Counted from the stretch's first letter, positions 1-7,591 are shown. The stretch is DNA of 20,530 bases from JACZST01 sp964195155 (GCA_964195155.1 CAXMOP010000112.1:1-20530); one strand, 5' to 3'. The notes: a model not told the origin generated them from the sequence alone. Numbers and translations are program-made.

Positions 1-59
1 GTGCCGAGCGAAGCGAGGCGGAGGGGGTCAAAGCGATGCCGCGACCATTGCTTGGCCCC
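1..59 (-). repeat. Dispersed palindromic repeat, partial copy at window edge
   Basis: Read on the minus strand, this stretch matches the repeat units inside the trp cluster at about 7057-7115 and 7322-7380: the GGTCAA...TTTGACCCCC inverted arms, the GTCGCGGCA centre and the CCTCCGCC...TCGGCAC flank are all there. The copy is diverged in the centre and is cut by the window start. It shows that the repeat family is dispersed in the genome and not only tandem. Three short GGCCCC/GGCCCT direct repeats follow at about 53-77. Confidence 0.7.
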
Positions 60-95
60 GTCGGCCCCGTTGGCCCTCCCCGCTTTTCATCGCGT

Positions 96-311
96 TCATT
101 CGGCGGTGAGCGGGATCCGCAGGACCAGGGCGTCGTCCTCGACCGACCAATTCGCCCGCCCGATGAGCGAGTAGTCCATGTAGTCCTTTTCGGCGCTTGC
201 GATCCAGGTGCGGCGAGCTTCCCCCTCGAGCGGTGGGATCCCGCGCGTTTTCACTGCCTCGGCGCGCTCCTGGAAGCGTTCGACGAACTCATCGATGTTC
301 AGTTGAGCCAT
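96..311 (-). CDS. Small conserved-looking hypothetical protein (71 aa)
   Basis: This 71-residue acidic protein has no membrane segment, signal peptide or cysteine, and I do not recognise its family. Coding is supported by an ATG with a strong GAGGAGG ribosome binding site 5 nt upstream, on the minus strand, and by a sensible composition: an amphipathic N-terminal helix (NIDEFVERFQERAEAV) and a C-terminal beta-like stretch ending in PLTAE. It lies 63 nt downstream of the thyX-like gene on the same strand, but a GC-rich hairpin separates them, so it may be transcribed alone or at reduced level. No function can be assigned. Confidence 0.65.
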   Translation of the reverse strand: MAQLNIDEFVERFQERAEAVKTRGIPPLEGEARRTWIASAEKDYMDYSLIGRANWSVEDDALVLRIPLTAE

Positions 312-322
312 ATGTCCTCCTC

Positions 323-358
323 GCCGGGAGGCTACCTGGGCCTCACCGCCTCCCCGGC
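323..358 (-). terminator. GC-rich hairpin between thyX-like gene and 71-aa gene
   Basis: GCCGGGAGGC (323-332) pairs with GCCTCCCCGGC (348-358), with one bulged base and a 15-nt loop. It begins 17 nt after the stop of the thyX-like gene and ends just before the ribosome binding site of the 71-aa gene. There is no U-run. It could be a terminator of the non-canonical kind used by actinobacteria, or an attenuator of the downstream gene. Confidence 0.45.
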
Positions 359-374
359 TCAGCTTCGCTTCGCC

Positions 375-2015
375 TCAGACTTCGAGGGCTGCTTGTTTGG
401 CGGCCGAGCGGCGCTCCGCCTCGAGCCGTGCCAGGTCGTACTGCTCATGGTCCACGTACGACATGGCGTCGGCAATCGTTCGGTGCCCGGCGACCTCGCC
501 GATGAGCCGGTGCATCGCCTGGGCGACGCTGCGGTAATCGGGATGCCCCGGCCGCTGGCTCCGTAGCTCGATGAAATGAAATGCCTCCCTGGCATTGATA
601 TGGAGGTAGTACCGCACCCGATAGGCGAACGGGATCGCGTATTGGGCGACATCCAATCCGTGTTCGGATGCGACTCGCTCGTGGAGCTGCGCGGTGCGCT
701 CCATTGCTTCCATCCACACATCCATGGCGCCGATATCTGCAATCGAATCGGGGGTCGTGAAGCCATGGGTGGGGGACAGCCGCTGCCATTCGAGCGTCAG
801 CATGCGATGCCGTTGCAGGTCGCGGAACACGCCGTAATCCGACAGGACGTCGAAGCGGTAGAACGCTCGCTCGAATGCCCGCCCGGGCTTGTGCCTTCGG
901 TTGCCCCGTTCGCCGACCGCAAGATCGATCAGCTTCCGCACTTCGTTCGCGGGCAGGGAGCGAACGTAGTCGAGCAGTTGATCGTCCGGGAGGTCGGACA
1001 CTCCGTAGAGCGCTGCGGCGGCGACTTTGGTCTCGGCTTCGGGGTCCCACTCGACCAGTGTTACCTGGTCTCTTGGCTGGGGATCGAGCCCGACTTCCGC
1101 GGCCCTGGAGTTGAGGTCGGCGGCCACCGACGCCAGATAGTCGCTCCAGGCCACCCCGCGATCCGGCACGTCGACCCGCTTGAGGAACGACGGGATCACC
1201 TTGCGCAGCTCGGTCAGCATCAGATCCGAGTAGGCGCGGGCCTCCTCGAGCGGGTGGGCGCGCATCCGCATCAGCAGCATCTCGTAGGCCTGACCGCTGG
1301 CGAAGATGCCGAGGTTCGACACCGTCGACGCCGGCAGCAGACCGCGCAGGTCGTCACAGGCCTTCGCCCTGATCGTTGCCCGGTAAACAAAATTCGGGTC
1401 GCTCTCTCGCTGAGGAAAGAGCGTCTCGTAATACGGCACGGCCCTGGCAACGAGGGACGAATACGTGTCGAACAGCCAATCCATCGTCGCCGAGTACTCG
1501 GCCTCCAGCCGGGTTCCGATCAGCTCGGCCGGCACGTGGTAGCGATACCGGGAGCCGAGCTTTTGGTCGTAGAAGATGTATCGCGTCGACTGTTCAAGAT
1601 AGGAGGCGAGCCTGCCCCACTCCAGCACCTTGGTGAGCAGGTTGGATGCTTGCTCACAGGCGATATGGGCGCCACCGAGTTGCGCAACCGAGTCGTCCCC
1701 ATACTGGGTGAAGACGCGATCGAAAAGATCTTCGGCCCGCTGCAGGTTCACGATAGGATCGCCAGGTTCGAGCCGGTCGGCGATCGCCTGGATGCCGACG
1801 TCGGCATCGCCGAGGAACTCATCGAGGAAGAGCCGTCGCACCGACTTGGGGGACCGGCTGTAGCGGGCGAACAATGCCCCCTTGACCACTTCGGGAAGGT
1901 TGACCACCGCATAGACGGGACCGTCGAGCTCGGTGAAGAACCTGCCGAGCACGGCGCGCTCTTCCTCGGTGAACTCCTCGACGTGATACCCGGATGGGAC
2001 GGTGGATTGCTTCAT
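375..2015 (-). CDS. Tandem-domain ThyX-like (FAD-dependent thymidylate synthase family) protein
   Basis: The 546-aa protein has two ThyX-like halves (about 30-280 and 345-520), more than twice the length of classical ThyX (about 220-250 aa). ThyX makes dTMP from dUMP with FAD and methylenetetrahydrofolate. The canonical motif RHR-x7-S-x-R is split between the halves: half 1 has WGRLASYLEQSTRY (133-146), which keeps the distal Ser and Arg but not the first Arg-His; half 2 has RHRMLTLEWQRLS (402-414), which keeps RHR but has Arg in place of the Ser. Both halves keep a ThyX-like C-terminal helix region (DDLRGLLPAST at 221-231; NAREAFHFIELR at 474-485). I chose the ATG at 2015; longer frames run into the divergent gene and lack family similarity. 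Long tandem ThyX-like proteins are known in Actinobacteria, but activity of this one is not established. Confidence 0.85.
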   Translation of the reverse strand: MKQSTVPSGYHVEEFTEEERAVLGRFFTELDGPVYAVVNLPEVVKGALFARYSRSPKSVRRLFLDEFLGDADVGIQAIADRLEPGDPIVNLQRAEDLFDRVFTQYGDDSVAQLGGAHIACEQASNLLTKVLEWGRLASYLEQSTRYIFYDQKLGSRYRYHVPAELIGTRLEAEYSATMDWLFDTYSSLVARAVPYYETLFPQRESDPNFVYRATIRAKACDDLRGLLPASTVSNLGIFASGQAYEMLLMRMRAHPLEEARAYSDLMLTELRKVIPSFLKRVDVPDRGVAWSDYLASVAADLNSRAAEVGLDPQPRDQVTLVEWDPEAETKVAAAALYGVSDLPDDQLLDYVRSLPANEVRKLIDLAVGERGNRRHKPGRAFERAFYRFDVLSDYGVFRDLQRHRMLTLEWQRLSPTHGFTTPDSIADIGAMDVWMEAMERTAQLHERVASEHGLDVAQYAIPFAYRVRYYLHINAREAFHFIELRSQRPGHPDYRSVAQAMHRLIGEVAGHRTIADAMSYVDHEQYDLARLEAERRSAAKQAALEV

Positions 2016-2020
2016 CGTGC

Positions 2021-2040
2021 GAATGACATGGGTGTCATTC
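2021..2040. promoter_or_regulatory. Candidate operator: perfect 8+8 inverted repeat
   Basis: GAATGACA (2021-2028) and TGTCATTC (2033-2040) form a perfect inverted repeat with a 4-nt spacer. It ends 5 nt before the thyX-like start. A minus-strand TACCGT (2047-2042) upstream could serve as -10, which would place the repeat over the transcription start, a typical repressor position. The half-site does not match a regulator I can name. It could instead be a 5' UTR hairpin. Confidence 0.45.
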
Positions 2041-2077
2041 AACGGTAGCAGTCTGCTGCAATGGCCGCTCCCGGGGG

Positions 2078-2083
2078 TACGCT
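2078..2083 (+). promoter_or_regulatory. -10 element TACGCT for a leaderless transcript
   Basis: TACGCT lies 7 nt before the GTG at 2091, so that transcription would start at or next to the start codon. The same geometry recurs before trpE and trpC. No good -35 hexamer is visible. Confidence 0.45.
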
Positions 2084-2090
2084 GCGGTGC

Positions 2091-2372
2091 GTGGTCGTCG
2101 TACTCAGAATCGTCATCGGCGTACTGCTCGCAGTGGTCGCCGCGGTGCTGGTGGTGCCGCTGCTGGTCGTCTTTGACCTGGTCTCGGGGGGAACGGCCTT
2201 TGGTCTGTGTCCGACCGGTCTTCGCGTATGCCAGCCCGGCTATTTCACCGGCATCGAGTTGCTTGGCGCACTGCTCATCGTGTTGTTCGTGGCGATTGCA
2301 GGGATCGGCCTGTGTGCCCGCGGGATCAGGCATTTCGAAGTCCGATCCAACAGATACCAGCCGGTGGAATAG
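2091..2372 (+). CDS. Small two-helix membrane protein
   Basis: The 93-aa protein has two hydrophobic segments (about 4-30 and 58-80) joined by a loop with two cysteines (GLCPTGLRVCQPG), then a short basic tail. No family recognised. I prefer the GTG at 2091 over the ATG at 2061 because a -10 hexamer, TACGCT, ends 7 nt before it, giving a leaderless message; the ATG would lie upstream of that promoter. Its stop is 2 nt before the endonuclease III start, so the two are very likely one transcript with coupled translation. The loop cysteines could form a disulfide outside the membrane, but this is a guess. Confidence 0.6.
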   Translation: MVVVLRIVIGVLLAVVAAVLVVPLLVVFDLVSGGTAFGLCPTGLRVCQPGYFTGIELLGALLIVLFVAIAGIGLCARGIRHFEVRSNRYQPVE

Positions 2373-2374
2373 CC

Positions 2375-3046
2375 ATGCCAGAGGTCCCCGCTCCAACCGA
2401 CAATGAACGCAAAGCCGCGGCCGAAGTCCTCGATCGGCTGAAGGATCGGTATCCGCAGATGGGCACCGCGCTGCGTTACGACGATCCATGGCAGTTGCTG
2501 GTCGCCACCGTGCTGTCCGCGCAGACCACCGACGAGAATGTCAATGCGGTCACGCCGATCTTGTTCGAGCGTTGGCCTGACGCCGAGGACCTGGCGGCAG
2601 CGGACGCCGAAGCGGTCGAAGCGGTGGTCTATTCGACCGGGTTTTTCCGGCAGAAGACCAAGTCGGTCATCGCCCTGTCCGCCGACCTGGCAGAACGATT
2701 CGACGGCACGGTGCCCGCCGACCTCGACGACCTCATCACGCTCCCCGGGGTGGGGAGGAAGACGGCCAGCGTCGTGCTCGCCGAGGCGTTTGGCGTACCC
2801 GCCATCGCCGTCGACACCCATGTGAACCGGGTGGCCAACCGACTGGGCCTCGTTGATACCAAGGATCCGACCCGGATCGAGTTCGCCCTTCGATCGCTGT
2901 ATCCGGAGCAGGAGTGGGACGGCATCTCCATGCGGGTCATCCAGTTCGGGCGAGATGTTTGCGATGCACGAAAGCCGCGGTGCTGGGAGTGTCCCCTCGA
3001 GGACCTGTGTGCCTATCCGGACAAGAACCTCACGCCCGACTCTTAG
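2375..3046 (+). CDS. nth: Endonuclease III, DNA glycosylase/AP lyase
   Basis: The 223-aa protein has the full set of endonuclease III marks: the helix-hairpin-helix LPGVGRKTASVVL (123-135) with the catalytic Lys129, the catalytic Asp147 in VDTHVNR, and a C-terminal 4Fe-4S cluster with cysteines 196, 203, 206 and 212 (spacing 6-2-5). It removes oxidised pyrimidines and cuts the abasic site in base excision repair. The ATG at 2375 follows the membrane protein stop by 2 nt; GGTGGA upstream is a weak ribosome binding site, which fits translational coupling. The gene is convergent with the MFS gene and their last 17 bp overlap, so neither has a separate terminator there. Confidence 0.97.
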   Translation: MPEVPAPTDNERKAAAEVLDRLKDRYPQMGTALRYDDPWQLLVATVLSAQTTDENVNAVTPILFERWPDAEDLAAADAEAVEAVVYSTGFFRQKTKSVIALSADLAERFDGTVPADLDDLITLPGVGRKTASVVLAEAFGVPAIAVDTHVNRVANRLGLVDTKDPTRIEFALRSLYPEQEWDGISMRVIQFGRDVCDARKPRCWECPLEDLCAYPDKNLTPDS

Positions 3047-4259
3047 GCCGCGCCCGTGCGATGTCCATCCCCTTGGTCTCGGGGAGCCGGAGGGTCAAGA
3101 GCACCGCGCCGATGACGCCGAGCGCAAGGATGGCGATCGTGGTCGGGAGACCGATCTCGTCGATGAGCAGAGCACCCACGATGAACCCGGTGATGCTCCC
3201 GACGATGGCAACGTTCGTCACCCACGCCGAGGCTGTTGCCCGCACCTTGGTTGGGAACAGCTCCGCCCGCATCGCTCCCAGCGCAGGAGTCAGCAGGGTG
3301 GCACCGAACGTGGCGAGGAACACGGCAACGGCGAGGAACCAGCCCGAATCGAGCAGGTAGAAGCCGAGTCCGCCGGCGACGCCGATCAGCATCGCGACCA
3401 CGGCCGTCGGGCGCCTGCCGATCCGATCCGAGGAACGACCGCCGACGAGCAGTCCGAGCGTGCCGAGTCCGCTGGCGACGATCAAGAGGAAGCGCGCAGC
3501 CCCGGCCTCCCAGGCGAGATCATTGATCAACCGTTCCAGGACGAAGTCGAAGGCGGGTGCCGAGAAGGCTGCGACGAAGAACGAGATACCTGCGAGGGGC
3601 CAGAAGTGCCTGCCGAGACCCATGCGAAGAGCAGTGATGAAACCGATCGGAGCACCCTTGCGGAATGCACGCGACTCGGGGAGAAATCGCAGCAGCAGCG
3701 GCACTGCGAGCAGGCCAAGGCCACCGAGGGCAAACAAGATTCGCCACGCCTCGTCCGCTTGTTCGGCGAGCGGGAGGATCAGCAGGCCCGTGCCGACACC
3801 GAGGGATCCGGCGAGCCCATACAGGCCGATGCCATAGGCGCGAACGCCCGCCGACATCTCCTCGGCGATCATGACGATGCCGAGCGCGGCGATTGCGACC
3901 ACCCCAATCCTGACCAGGGATTGGGAGAGGGCGTAGACAGCGGCCACCGGCACAAACGCGGTGAGCAGGCTCCCCGCGGCGAGCAGGGTGAACGCGGCGA
4001 TGAGTGGTTTGCGCCTACCGCGGCGATCGGCGGCAATCGAGAAGACGACCCCGAGCAACGAGGCGGCGCGAACCCCGGCGAAGATCAGGCTCATGGTTCC
4101 TTCCGAAAGGTCGAGGCTCAACCGGGCATACGGAAGGGTGTGCGCCATCGCCGACCCGGTGTAGCCCGCGACGAAAGCGACGATGCCGAGCAGGAACACG
4201 ATCCTGCGGTCGGCGACAGTGAGTCGATCGGTGGGGCTGAGAAACGTCGGAAGCGCCAT
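3030..4259 (-). CDS. MFS transporter
   Basis: The 409-aa protein has about 12 hydrophobic segments and two copies of the major facilitator loop 2-3 signature, ADRRGRRKP after TM2 and SSDRIGRRPT after TM8. PESRAF in the central loop and the C-terminal LPETKG resemble sugar-porter and metabolite:H+ symporter members; the substrate cannot be read from the sequence. I chose the ATG at 4259: upstream of it the frame codes a Ser/Arg-rich stretch that does not look like a transporter N-terminus. A TAGGCT hexamer 14 nt before this ATG (minus strand) may be the -10. The gene is divergent from the CcdA gene and convergent with nth. Confidence 0.9.
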   Translation of the reverse strand: MALPTFLSPTDRLTVADRRIVFLLGIVAFVAGYTGSAMAHTLPYARLSLDLSEGTMSLIFAGVRAASLLGVVFSIAADRRGRRKPLIAAFTLLAAGSLLTAFVPVAAVYALSQSLVRIGVVAIAALGIVMIAEEMSAGVRAYGIGLYGLAGSLGVGTGLLILPLAEQADEAWRILFALGGLGLLAVPLLLRFLPESRAFRKGAPIGFITALRMGLGRHFWPLAGISFFVAAFSAPAFDFVLERLINDLAWEAGAARFLLIVASGLGTLGLLVGGRSSDRIGRRPTAVVAMLIGVAGGLGFYLLDSGWFLAVAVFLATFGATLLTPALGAMRAELFPTKVRATASAWVTNVAIVGSITGFIVGALLIDEIGLPTTIAILALGVIGAVLLTLRLPETKGMDIARARPKSRA

Positions 4260-4345
4260 AGAAAGCGATGGGGAGCCTACTGGCACCGGGAACATCCTGA
4301 CCATCGCTACCGTTTGTCCTCTCGGCCCCTTCATACGGAAAGAAC

Positions 4346-5095
4346 GTGACCGAGATCTCAATCATCGCGGCGATGCTGGCGGGCGCGGCCTCGTTCCTCT
4401 CGCCGTGCGTTCTCCCATTGCTCCCCGGCTACATCTCACTGATGTCGGGGTACTCGATGCAGGAGCTCTCCGAGGGGGACGTCTCGATGAAGCGGGTCGT
4501 CGGCATGACCGCGTTGTTCGTGCTCGGCTTCAGCGCGGTGTTTGTCGCTCTTGGTGCGACCGCCACCTCCCTCTCAGCAATCCTGAACCGACAGGTGTTC
4601 ACGATCGTCGCCGGCTGGGTGATCATCGTTATGGGGCTGTTCATCGCCTTCACCGCGGTGTGGACGCCCCAGGCGCTGCTGCCCTTCATGAAGGAACGCC
4701 GCGTCGAGGCCCATGGGGCGCAGCGGCTCGGGTTCTTTGGGCCGCCGTTGATGGGCGCCGCCTTCGCTTTCGGGTGGACGCCGTGCATCGGCCCGTTCCT
4801 CGCTTCGGCCCTCGCCCTCGGCGCAACTGCGGGCACGGTGACCGATGGGATGTTGGTCTTGTTGTTCTATTCACTCGGTCTCGGCATTCCGTTTCTGATC
4901 ACCTCGCTACTGCTGGCAAAAGCGTTCTCGACCTTCGACTGGATCAAGCGCTATCTGACCCCGATCACGGTCGGGTCTGGACTGTTGCTCGCCGCCTTCG
5001 GCGTGATCATGGTCACCGGGAACATTGGCCGCCTCTCAAACTTCTTCTTCGATCTGTTGAGCGCCATCGGGCTGGAGAGCCTGACGACGTCCTGA
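4346..5095 (+). CDS. ccdA: CcdA-type cytochrome c biogenesis / thiol reductant transporter
   Basis: The 249-aa membrane protein has about six hydrophobic segments and the two CcdA redox cysteines, each in a Pro-Cys motif at the head of its repeat: SFLSPCVLPLLPGY (Cys21) and FGWTPCIGPFLA (Cys147). CcdA/DsbD-type proteins carry electrons from cytoplasmic thioredoxin across the membrane to keep apocytochrome c or other exported thiol proteins reduced. The start is GTG with GGAAAG 3-8 nt upstream. A small lipoprotein cytochrome c lies one gene downstream (after trpE), a plausible client. It could equally serve another thiol pathway; no ResB or ResC gene is in view. Confidence 0.88.
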   Translation: MTEISIIAAMLAGAASFLSPCVLPLLPGYISLMSGYSMQELSEGDVSMKRVVGMTALFVLGFSAVFVALGATATSLSAILNRQVFTIVAGWVIIVMGLFIAFTAVWTPQALLPFMKERRVEAHGAQRLGFFGPPLMGAAFAFGWTPCIGPFLASALALGATAGTVTDGMLVLLFYSLGLGIPFLITSLLLAKAFSTFDWIKRYLTPITVGSGLLLAAFGVIMVTGNIGRLSNFFFDLLSAIGLESLTTS

Positions 5096-5172
5096 GTCGC
5101 GAGTGGCGAGCCGCAAGTCGCAAGCCCGAGTTGCGAGCCCGAGTCGCGAGTCCTGCTTGAGACTTGCGAGAC
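5094..5172. repeat. Degenerate heptamer repeat (GAGTCGC)n
   Basis: From the ccdA stop to the trpE promoter the sequence is built from GAGTCGC-like heptamers (GAGTCGC, GAGTGGC, GAGCCGC, AAGTCGC) and 13-nt expanded forms (GAGCCCGAGTCGC and similar). The last units reach the trpE promoter region. It fills the whole gap between ccdA and trpE. Confidence 0.7.
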
Positions 5173-5183
5173 CCGTCTAGTCT
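5157..5183 (+). promoter_or_regulatory. trpE promoter, leaderless type
   Basis: TAGTCT (5178-5183) is a good -10 hexamer and lies 6 nt before the trpE ATG at 5190, so the message should begin at the start codon. TTGAGA (5157-5162) is a possible -35 with a short 15-nt spacer. No ribosome binding site precedes the ATG, in agreement with leaderless translation. With no leader there is no room for a trp attenuator. Confidence 0.6.
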
Positions 5184-5189
5184 CGCTCG

Positions 5190-6677
5190 ATGGAGTTTTC
5201 GCTCACCGAACAGGAATTCCTCGCTCTCGCTTCGGACTACTCGGTCGTGCCGGTGGCGCTCGAGATGCTTGGAGACCGGGATACTCCGGTTTCGGTCTTC
5301 GAGAAGCTGGTCGACGACGAAGACGGGTTCCTTCTCGAGTCGGTGGAGAAGGGCGAACGGTGGGCTCGCTGGTCTTTCGTCGGCTGGGATCCGGAGTTCA
5401 CCCTGACCGCCAGCGACGGACAGACCCGCATCGACGGCAGCGATCTTGATCTCCCCGATGGCGGCCCACTGACGGTGCTGGCTGCGGTCATCGACCGGTT
5501 CTCCGCCCCGCCGTCGGACGTGATCGGGCTGGGAGCCACCCCACCACCGCTGCACGGCGGCGCCGTCGGGTACCTCGCCTACGACATGGTTCGCTACATC
5601 GAGGATCTCCCGGACCGGCCAGCCGACGACCGAGGATTCCCGGAGATGGTCTGGCAGTTCACGGGCGCGATGGCCGCCATCGACTCACTGCGCGACACCG
5701 TGCTGCTGATCAGGAACGTGTTCGTCGGCGAGGATCCGGCTGCTCAATATCGCCAGGCGGTCGAGCGACTCTTGAGCGATGCCGATCGCCTCGCCACAGC
5801 CCCATCACCGGGCGCCACGGCTCGCCCGGTCCCCACCGTTGCCGTCCCCGCAGCGGCCAACATCGACCGGGCGGCCTTCGAGGCTGCGGTGGGCCGCGCC
5901 ATCGACTACATCCATGCCGGCGATGCCTTCCAGATCGTCCCCTCAGTTCGATTCGCCGTCGATTTCGATGGAGACGCCTTTGCGGTGTACCGGGCTTTGC
6001 GGCTGGTGAACCCGTCGCCGTTCATGTACTTCCTGCGCCTTGGCACGCTTTCGATCGCAGGATCGTCGCCGGAGCTGATGACCAGGGTGCGTGACGGCGT
6101 GGTGTACAGCAGGCCGATCGCCGGCACCCGACCCCGGGGTGCGACGCCGGAGGAGGACGAGCGCCTCGAGTCCGAGCTGCTCGCCGACGAAAAGGAGCTC
6201 GCCGAGCACGTCATGCTCGTGGACCTGGCGCGCAACGACGTCGGCAGGGTCGCCGAGTACGGCACCGTCGAAGTCGACGAGCTGATGGTGATCGAGCGCT
6301 ACTCGCACGTGATGCATATCGTCTCCGGCGTCTCGGGCACGTTGCGCGGGGGTCTGGGCCCGGTAGACGTGCTCAAGGCAACGTTCCCCCACGGCACGGT
6401 CACCGGGGCCCCGAAGGTACGAGCGATGGAGATCATCGATGAGCTGGAAGTCACGGCGCGGGGCCCGTACGCCGGCGCGGTCGGGTACATCGATTTTTCC
6501 GGGAACGTCGACACGGCGATCGGACTCCGGACGATGATCGCCGATGGGACCGAGGCGTGGGTACAAGCCGGTGCCGGTGTCGTCGCCGACAGCGACCCCG
6601 CGGCCGAATACCGCGAATGCGTCGATAAGGCCGCCGCGGTGCTCACGGCCATCGCCACCGCCGCAGAGCTCTCGTGA
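5190..6677 (+). CDS. trpE: Anthranilate synthase component I
   Basis: The 495-aa protein matches component I of anthranilate synthase, which makes anthranilate from chorismate with ammonia supplied by the TrpG subunit. The N-terminal feedback motif LLES (48-51) predicts tryptophan inhibition. The chorismate-binding half shows IAGTRPRG (about 309-316), LVDLARNDVGRV, MHIVSGVSG, FPHGTVTGAPK (about 398-408) and GAVGYIDFSG. Its position in a trp cluster and the LLES motif favour TrpE over the sister enzyme PabB. It starts a transcription unit with a leaderless promoter and overlaps the cytochrome c gene by 4 bp (GTGA). No trpG is in the window, so the glutaminase subunit must be elsewhere. Confidence 0.96.
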   Translation: MEFSLTEQEFLALASDYSVVPVALEMLGDRDTPVSVFEKLVDDEDGFLLESVEKGERWARWSFVGWDPEFTLTASDGQTRIDGSDLDLPDGGPLTVLAAVIDRFSAPPSDVIGLGATPPPLHGGAVGYLAYDMVRYIEDLPDRPADDRGFPEMVWQFTGAMAAIDSLRDTVLLIRNVFVGEDPAAQYRQAVERLLSDADRLATAPSPGATARPVPTVAVPAAANIDRAAFEAAVGRAIDYIHAGDAFQIVPSVRFAVDFDGDAFAVYRALRLVNPSPFMYFLRLGTLSIAGSSPELMTRVRDGVVYSRPIAGTRPRGATPEEDERLESELLADEKELAEHVMLVDLARNDVGRVAEYGTVEVDELMVIERYSHVMHIVSGVSGTLRGGLGPVDVLKATFPHGTVTGAPKVRAMEIIDELEVTARGPYAGAVGYIDFSGNVDTAIGLRTMIADGTEAWVQAGAGVVADSDPAAEYRECVDKAAAVLTAIATAAELS

Positions 6678-6997
6678 ACGTCCGCCGGCTGCTGGTCGTC
6701 CTCGTCGTCGCCATCGTGGTCGGTGCGTGCAGCGACCCGCTCGAGGGGAAGGTCGGTGAGGAGCTCTATGGAAGAGCCTGCGCCCAGTGTCATGGCGCGG
6801 ATCTCTCCGGCGCCGCGGGTCCCCCCATCGGTCCAGGTTCGAACGCGGATGTCGCGCTCTCTGACGCCCAGATCACCAACGTGATCAAGGTCGGGCCCGG
6901 TGCGATGCCCGGCTTCGATGACCGGCTCACCGACGCCCAGATCGACGGCCTGGTGGCGTATCTGCGGCTGGCGCAGCAACGGACCGAAGGCGAGTGA
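6674..6997 (+). CDS. Small lipoprotein cytochrome c
   Basis: The 107-aa protein begins with a lipoprotein signal peptide: two Arg, a hydrophobic run, and a lipobox-like VGAC with Cys19 as the predicted lipidated residue. One haem site follows, CAQCH (36-40), and Met78 in GAMPGF is the likely axial ligand, so this is a class I c-type cytochrome (cytochrome c/cbb3-type fold) anchored on the outside of the membrane. The GTG start overlaps the trpE stop by 4 bp, so it is translationally coupled to trpE. A role in tryptophan synthesis is not expected; the linkage may be chance or may hint at a link with CcdA upstream. Its redox partner cannot be told from this window. Confidence 0.9.
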   Translation: MNVRRLLVVLVVAIVVGACSDPLEGKVGEELYGRACAQCHGADLSGAAGPPIGPGSNADVALSDAQITNVIKVGPGAMPGFDDRLTDAQIDGLVAYLRLAQQRTEGE

Positions 6998-7009
6998 GGT
7001 TTCTTGGCT

Positions 7010-7555
7010 CTCTTTTGCTCCCTCCTCAGGGGGGAGTCGCGCCGTAGGCGGGGAGGGGGGTCAAGCCGTGGTCGCGGCAGCGCTTTGACCCCCTCCGCCT
7101 TGCTTCGTTCGGCACCTCCACCTGAGGGGGAGGTAAAGAATGGGTCCCTCCGCGTCGCTTCGTTCGGCACCTCCACCGAGAGGGGGAAGCAAGAGTCGCG
7201 CTGCTGCTACAAGTGTCGCAACCCGGCGCGACAGAACACCCTCAGGGGGGAGTCGCGCCGTAAACGGGGAGGTTTCTTTTGCTCCCTCCTCAGGGGGGAG
7301 TCCCGACCGTAGGGAGGGGAGGGGGGTCAAGCCGTGGTCGCGGCAGCGCTTTGACCCCCTCCGCCTCGCTGCGCTCGGTTGCCTCCCCCTGAGGGGGAGG
7401 CAAAGAAGAAGCCTTGCTGCGCTCGGCACCTCCCCCCGAAGGGGAAGGCAAGGAATGGGTCCCTCTCCGGCTCGTCGCGTTCGGACCTCCCCCCTGAGGG
7501 GGGAGGCAAAGATTGGGTCCCTGAGGGGGAGGCAAGGCGACCGTTCACTTGAGTT
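7010..7555. repeat. Palindromic repeat block splitting the trp cluster
   Basis: This region between the cytochrome gene and trpC has no credible gene. Two direct copies of a roughly 140-bp unit (about 7010-7150 and 7274-7413) share CTCCCTCCTCAGGGGGGAG, long arms GGGGTCAA/TTTGACCCC around a GTCGCGGCAGCG centre, and CCTCCCCCTGAGGGGGAGG. Shorter partial units lie at 7414-7470 and 7471-7545. Each unit can fold into several hairpins. A related copy lies at window positions 1-59. Open frames across it on both strands are made of repeat translation (Pro/Arg/Ser/Gly-rich) and are not counted as genes. The family looks like a non-coding REP or MITE-like element; no transposase is present. Confidence 0.85.
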
Positions 7556-7591
7556 GAGGGAGGCAACGCGGAGGTGGGTTCCTGCGTTCGT

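Noticed and set aside
576..2048. 490-aa open frame on the plus strand opposite the ThyX-like gene
   Set aside because: It is the antisense of a gene with clear family motifs; its composition (Arg/Gly/His/Val mix) is that of a GC-rich shadow frame and it has no start signal.
2853..4349. 498-aa Arg/Glu/Asp-rich open frame on the plus strand opposite the MFS gene
   Set aside because: The opposite strand codes a clear 12-helix transporter. The charged composition is the normal mirror of hydrophobic codons.
7010..7555. CRISPR array
   Set aside because: Units differ in length and sequence, there are no regular unique spacers of constant size, and no cas gene is near.
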